Of a stretch of DNA of 64,000 nucleotides, positions 59,242 to 64,000 are shown piece after piece. The position numbers and the translations under genes are program-made. Every line of letters begins with the position of its first letter. The stretch's first letter is position 1. Below the pieces are notes generated by a model. That model searched no databases. It was not told where the DNA came from and saw only the letters and a list, made by a program, of their open reading frames with translations. Source of the stretch: Lomentospora prolificans (Eukaryota > Ascomycota > Sordariomycetes > Microascales > Microascaceae); assembly GCA_029532625.1 (NCBI GenBank), contig JARFXM010000002.1, forward strand, positions 806,001 to 870,000, written 5' to 3'.

Positions 59242-60830
59242 ATGGCGACCGAAGGCACCGTGCCACCCCAGTCCGATGCGCCCATCCCAGATCCGGCTGC
59301 CGGGCAGGACCCCGCCATTTCTCGCGAGCAGGATATCAATCCCTGGTCTGTTGAGGGTGCCCAGGATGAGTCGGGTCAGGTCGCTGCGATTGACTACCTC
59401 AATATCGCCAAGTAGGGTAGCCCCGCATTGCGAAGCTGGTCTTTCTGGGCCTTCCATGCTAACCATCCGCCCGCACGCAATCAAGGAAATGGAACACTTC
59501 CCTTATCGATGAGAAGATCCTCGAGCGATTCGAACGCCTAACCGGCCATAAGCCCCACCGCTGGCTACGACGAGGCCTCTTCTTCAGCCACCGCGATTTC
59601 GATAAGATCCTCGACAAGTATGAGAAGGGCGAGCCATTCTTCCTCTATACCGGGCGCGGCCCAAGCTCTGGTAGTTTACATTTGGGACACACTATCCCTC
59701 TTCAGTTCACTCGCTGGCTACAGGAGGTTTTCGATGTGCCCCTCGTTTTCATGTTGACGGACGACGAAAAGGCCCTTTTCAAGGACAGCCTTACTTTTGA
59801 GGAGACTTTCAAGTATGGTTTGGAGAATGCCAAGGACCTCATCGCCCTTGGCTTCGACGTCAAGAAGACCTTCATCTTCAGCGATCTCGATTACGTATCC
59901 GGACCTTTCCTCATGAACGCCTGGGAGTTCTCCAAGCTCGTCACTTACAACCAGGTCCGTGGCGCCTTTGGCTTCAACGAAAGCACCAACATCGGCAAGA
60001 TCTTCTTCCCTTCGGTTCAGTGTGTCGCCGCCTTTGCAACTTCATATCCCGAGTTATGGACTGAGGAACCCCTAAAAGAGCGTACTAAGGAGATTGCCGC
60101 CATTCAATGTCTCATTCCCATGGGCATTGACCAGGATCCTTACTTCCGTCTCCTTCGAGACAACGCTGGCAGGATGAAGAACCCCTCGCCCAAGCCGGCT
60201 CTCATTCACTCCAAGTTTTTGACGGCTCTTCAGGGCCCCGGTGGGAAGATGTCCGCTTCGAACCCCAACTCTGCCATCTTTATGACGGATACCCCCAAGC
60301 AGATCAAGGTATGTCTCTCGCTACTTTAATCCACACACCGTGATATAAGTCGCTAACCATTCCGGTTCCCGCAGACCAAGATTAACAAGTACGCTTTCAG
60401 CGGCGGCCAAGAGACCCTTGAGCTTCACCGCGAACTCGGCGGTAACCCCGACGTAGACGTCGCTTACATATATCTCACCTACTTTGAGGAGGACGACGAG
60501 AAGCTCAAGGTCGTATATGATAACTACAAGAAGGGCGAGCTTCTCACCGGCGAGCTCAAAAAGATGGCTATTGAGCTGCTTCAGGAATACGTCGCCGAGT
60601 TCCAAGACAAGAGGAAGGATGTGACGGACGAGGTTCTTGCGTCGTTTATGAAGCCCAGGAAGATGGAGTCGAGGGGTAACACGCTCCTTCAGGAGCAATT
60701 GGCTCAGCTAGCGTTGAGGCCAGCGAAGAAAGAAAAGAAGAAGAAGGAAAAGGGGGAGAAGTCGGCACCGGCCCCAAAGGCGGATAATGTAGAGAAGAAG
60801 GATGAGGAGAAGGCGGAACCCCCAAAGTAG
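59242..60830 (+). CDS. WRS1: cytoplasmic tryptophanyl-tRNA synthetase
   Basis: Three exons, 59242-59411, 59486-60308 and 60375-60830, 482 residues. Intron 1 (GTAGGG...TCAAG, GCTAACC) rejoins DYLNIAK to KWNTSLIDEKILERFERLTG. Intron 2 (GTATGT...CGCAG, GCTAACC) is phase 0. The enzyme charges tRNA-Trp using ATP. The class I signature motifs are visible: HLGH at 122-125 (in GPSSGSLHLGH) and KMSAS at 311-315. The Trp-pocket region is IPMGIDQDPYFR (267-278). Length and N-terminal region fit the eukaryotic cytosolic type rather than the shorter mitochondrial form, and no targeting peptide is evident. The Lys/Glu-rich tail (KKEKKKKEKGEKS) is typical of eukaryotic synthetases. A Gcn4-type site upstream suggests starvation control. 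The ATG (CACGATGGC) is the first suitable start. Very secure. Confidence 0.96.
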
Positions 60831-62177
60831 CATAGAAGTTGGACGGAATATCAAACGGTGGTGCTCGAGATGTCACACAATTTTTAACGTGGAGAAACAA
60901 GAACCCTCGGTTTTTGCAACTTATCGCTGTAAACGAGATCTGTAGATGCATGCGGAAGTACCTTGGGTACCTCACTGATGTACCTCAAAATCAGCCACAC
61001 TTCCGCATCCATCCATGTCTTTCGGCTTCACACACTCCCAAGACATCCGAACGGAACAGATGTCCAAAAGTATCCACGGCCGCAGCCGCCATTATCAGTC
61101 GTTTTTTGCAAAGACTGGGAAGCAGGCGCCACCTTGATGCATCTAAGCTATAAACTCACCACCATCCCTGATTCCCTGGACAGTCTGAGACGCATCCACT
61201 CTCGTAAAAGAGGAGAAAATAACTGCCATCTCTTACTGATGGGGCCCTCTGCCGTTGACGTTGCTTCGAGAGTGACATCATCCAAGAACCTCCGAATGCG
61301 ACTTATATCACGGTCCTCCAATCTTCGGCCACAGCGGACTAAGCCGTCAATATCGGCTGAGCCGTCCTATGCAGCCTCGATCGGAAGTTTAAGGATGGGG
61401 CGGGAACAGCAAATGCCGCGTTAGGATAGATTAAGTGCGAATCGCATTTTCTTTTTCCCTCTTGTCTGATAGAATTGCGACTAGATCTAGATTAAAATGT
61501 ACAATGCACGATCAAGGAGAAGGCTTTGCCCCTCCATCCTTGGATCTGCTAAGTCAGAAGCAACGTCGTGATGTACAACCGTGCAAATGTTACTGCTATT
61601 GGCACCTCGTATTTCGACAAGATGGTCCAGATCCAGGTAGGACTTGCAATGCATGTCGCAGCGAGGCTACTCGATATGTGGGGACCTAGCCTACAGCCGT
61701 CAATGCGATCGTGGAGTTTCGACATGCAGCTCCAAAAAGCAGACTTTTGGGGCTTCCACATACATCACGCGGCCTCTCAGCTCCAGCTGTTGGAACTTGA
61801 AACGATGGGTTCTCTCGAATCTGAGTCGAGTCTGGGCCTCACTCAGTGCAGTCTATTAACTAAACTTTAAGGTCAAGAATGCAAGTCTTGCTCTGAAGCG
61901 ATAGTGTGCAGGTAGACCATAGATCCACCTTAACCCTTCCCATTCCCGAAGTACATCCGTCCTGAGCGTTGCGACGTCATCTGTAGCGTTGGTATCAAGC
62001 AAATCTTTGTAAATGTAGAAAAGGGAGAAAAAAAAAAAAGAAAAAAAAAAGGAAAAAAAGGAAAAATATTATATCAGAACTCCCCATCGAAGCATTTTAT
62101 CTCTTTCCAAGCCGTATAGTACACTCCCAGTATTCCCTCTCCGTCTTTGCCCCTTTCTCCTCTAGATTACCTCGCCC
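60831..62177. other. convergent intergenic region, no gene seen
   Basis: Nothing with protein-like features on either strand. An interrupted A-rich tract covers about 62024-62069, near the 3' end of the small minus-strand gene. ORFs at 60963-61424 and 61435-61870 lack domains and good codon bias. Confidence 0.5.
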
Positions 62178-62825
62178 TTACTCTTTGGTAGGCAAGACAA
62201 AGCGGACTTTCCGCTCCCTCAACTTCGCTACCGCCTTTCCGTCGTCCAAGTCCATCCTTCGGAAGCCGGCGAGAGCGGAGCGGAGCCTCGGTGCACCTTC
62301 ACGACTGCCGATCTCCATCTCTGCAACGACGGGTTTTTTGCTGTCGCTATCTCGCTCCTCTTTGTGGTCACATGCGCCCTCCTCTTCTTCCTCGATAGAC
62401 CAGACGTATGGACTAGGCTCCCTCCAGGCCCTCTTAGCCTGCCCTCCGTGAGAGGACGGCCGGGACAAAGGCCGTTCGTCGCCCCCTCTCATTGGCCTTC
62501 CACGTGCGCCGGTAGCTCTCGTGAAGGCTTTCTCCTCGCTTCCCTCTTTGATCTGCTTGGGTCGTGAATGAATGAGTGAGCAATCATTTACGCAGTATTG
62601 CTGGTTGAAGCCACCAGGTGGAAATCGAATGTAATCTTCCTGATCCGAGTCATCTTCTGATCCCACTGCGAGGAGTTTCGGTTGTAAATGGCTAGCCTTC
62701 GACTGGTGTCTCAAGGAGAGGCTTGACGGGCTGATACTCCTGTTTTTTGGCTTGGTAGAGGCACCCTCAATGCCGGCGGATAGGTCGGTGAAGTCGTCGT
62801 CTGAGTCGTATGTTGCGCTGGGCAT
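62178..62825 (-). CDS. small disordered hypothetical protein
   Basis: A single open frame of 215 residues starting at an ATG at 62825. No catalytic domain is recognised. It is rich in Ser, Asp, Glu and Arg. It contains an acidic N-terminus (DSDDDFTDLSAG), a short patterned stretch (EDYIRFPPGGFNQQYC), an aromatic motif followed by acid (YVWSIEEEEEG) and a basic end, KLRERKVRFVLPTKE. The short conserved-looking motifs in a disordered chain suggest a nuclear or scaffold adaptor, but this is a guess. A 39-bp in-frame GTAAAT...AAGCAG segment (62553-62591) looks like a mini-intron but is shorter than usual; removing it would delete 13 residues without changing frame. Convergent with TrpRS. A real gene is likely, function unknown. 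Confidence 0.55.
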   Translation of the reverse strand: MPSATYDSDDDFTDLSAGIEGASTKPKNRSISPSSLSLRHQSKASHLQPKLLAVGSEDDSDQEDYIRFPPGGFNQQYCVNDCSLIHSRPKQIKEGSEEKAFTRATGARGRPMRGGDERPLSRPSSHGGQAKRAWREPSPYVWSIEEEEEGACDHKEERDSDSKKPVVAEMEIGSREGAPRLRSALAGFRRMDLDDGKAVAKLRERKVRFVLPTKE

Positions 62826-64000
62826 TAGGAAGTATGTCAGCGGTTGCTCTCCTAGTGCTGTCTACGACACGCGGACTGAGTAGCACCTGGGCAGGTGGCC
62901 AGGAATCGGTGATAGGAAGTTTGTTGGTGTTAACGGCACCCCAAAGGGCCTTTTATATTGTTTCGTAAATTGTCTGGGTAGGTTGGAGACCAGTGTTGCC
63001 TGGCCACGGCGCGCCTTAGGCAGTGACTTGATGCGGCGGATGACCACCAAGGCAAAGTCGCCTTTTCAGCTGGTTAAAGTTAAAAGAGAATCAGGAGCGA
63101 GTATGAAGCTATTCAGTTTGCTACATCCAAAACTTGTATTGTTTCTCGATCCGAACCGAAGAAACAAGTAATGGTGGAATATCGATCTTATATGTATTAG
63201 AAGCAGACCGAACGGCCATGGGTTCTACACAATGGTGTATACGGGAATCGAGTCACACCGAAGCTGCGCACAGCTTTATACTTGCTCCAATGCTAGGCTA
63301 GCAAGGCAGCAGTCCTTTTGTTGTGTGATCATCCGTCACTCAAAGGTTGGCCTCCAAGCCCAAGGCCAACATAGAGGAAAAAGAATATTACAATTTTACT
63401 TGGATATTTACAGTTTCTTTCACAACTAAGTGACCAGAGTGCCACAAAATAAGCTGGACAAATCTCTCTTTTCGCGGTTTTCCGCTAGTTTCTATACAAG
63501 CGTGTGGTAACGAGTCGTTCCAAGAGGAAGGTAAAACGGGGATTTAACCACGTCAGTCGCTGTTCTGTGGCACAAAGTAATTTACCGGAGAACCTGATTC
63601 GTGGGGTCCGGCGCTGAATTGCCATGGCTGCCTTTTGTACTTCCACCATCACGATGGGATGCTGGTTGTCTGGTCGACATGTCCACCCTGGGCCGTGATG
63701 TTCTTCGATCCACCCCGATAAGTCTTGGTTAGAGGTTGGAGGCTTTTTCAGTTATGGTGTACCCCGAACCTCACGGCTGGTAGCTTCCCTCTGTCGTCAT
63801 CTTATGGTTCCGGTGGCTAGGACATGCCTCTTCTAGAGCAAGTTATACTCTAGTCTGTTGTCGACAGATCACTCGGAGTTCATGTCCATCGCCCGACATG
63901 ACATTACGACTAATCCCGGTAGAAAAGTTTGTTCGGCTGCCTTCGGGAGGGGAAGTGGGCTTCGAGAAGAGTCATGGACTCGGCCGGTATTCCTCCTCGG
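62826..64000. other. right-edge region, no gene seen
   Basis: This contains the promoter side of the small minus-strand gene and then about 1 kb without a supported gene. ORFs at 62862-63429 are short and featureless. The next gene presumably lies outside the window. Confidence 0.45.

Noticed and set aside
60963..61424. 153-codon plus-strand ORF after TrpRS
   Set aside because: No domain and low coding quality; probably 3' flank of TrpRS.
1..64000. Multi-gene defence system, biosynthetic cluster or CRISPR array
   Set aside because: I looked for polyketide synthase, non-ribosomal peptide synthetase, terpene cyclase, P450, NLR and repeat-spacer signatures and found none that hold up. The genes are unrelated housekeeping and regulatory genes.

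Overview
The window looks like nuclear DNA from a filamentous ascomycete (Pezizomycotina, most likely a Sordariomycete; this is inference from gene content and gene style). Supporting signs are short introns of about 50-150 bp with GTRNGT donors, CTAAC-type branch points close to YAG acceptors, CT-rich leaders, and eukaryotic housekeeping genes of the types found in moulds. I see no operons, rRNA, tRNA, CRISPR array or intact transposon.

Layout. An AhpD/carboxymuconolactone-decarboxylase-like gene (+) lies at 647-1536. It is followed by about 31 kb (1537-32695) in which I cannot support any intact gene. Near its left end are two short stretches that read like decayed coding sequence (2939-3582, 3859-4432). 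The rest has many homopolymers and a few promoter-like blocks, each ending in a strong 5' splice site. The desert ends at a C2H2 zinc-finger regulator (+, 32696-35082). After a 3.6 kb gap holding one gene remnant (37625-37850) come an Efm7/Nnt1-type eEF1A methyltransferase (+, 38647-39704), a Vps3/TGFBRAP1-type CORVET tethering subunit (-, 40078-43975), a CASP/Coy1 Golgi golgin (+, 44696-46991), a secreted DUF3455 protein (+, 50393-51455), a large protein with a RhoGEF (DH)-like region (-, 52150-57872), cytosolic tryptophanyl-tRNA synthetase (+, 59242-60830) and a small disordered hypothetical protein (-, 62178-62825).

The genes do not form one pathway. Vps3 (endosomal tethering) and Coy1 (Golgi tethering) are divergent neighbours sharing a 720-bp promoter, both in membrane traffic. 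Efm7 and TrpRS both serve translation. TrpRS has a perfect TGAGTCA cross-pathway-control site 126 bp upstream of its start codon.

I found no convincing new multi-gene system. The most unusual feature is the gene-free block of ordinary base composition upstream of the zinc-finger gene. It may hold distal promoters, long spliced leaders or non-coding transcripts. All exon boundaries were inferred by eye from splice signals, reading frame and family resemblance.
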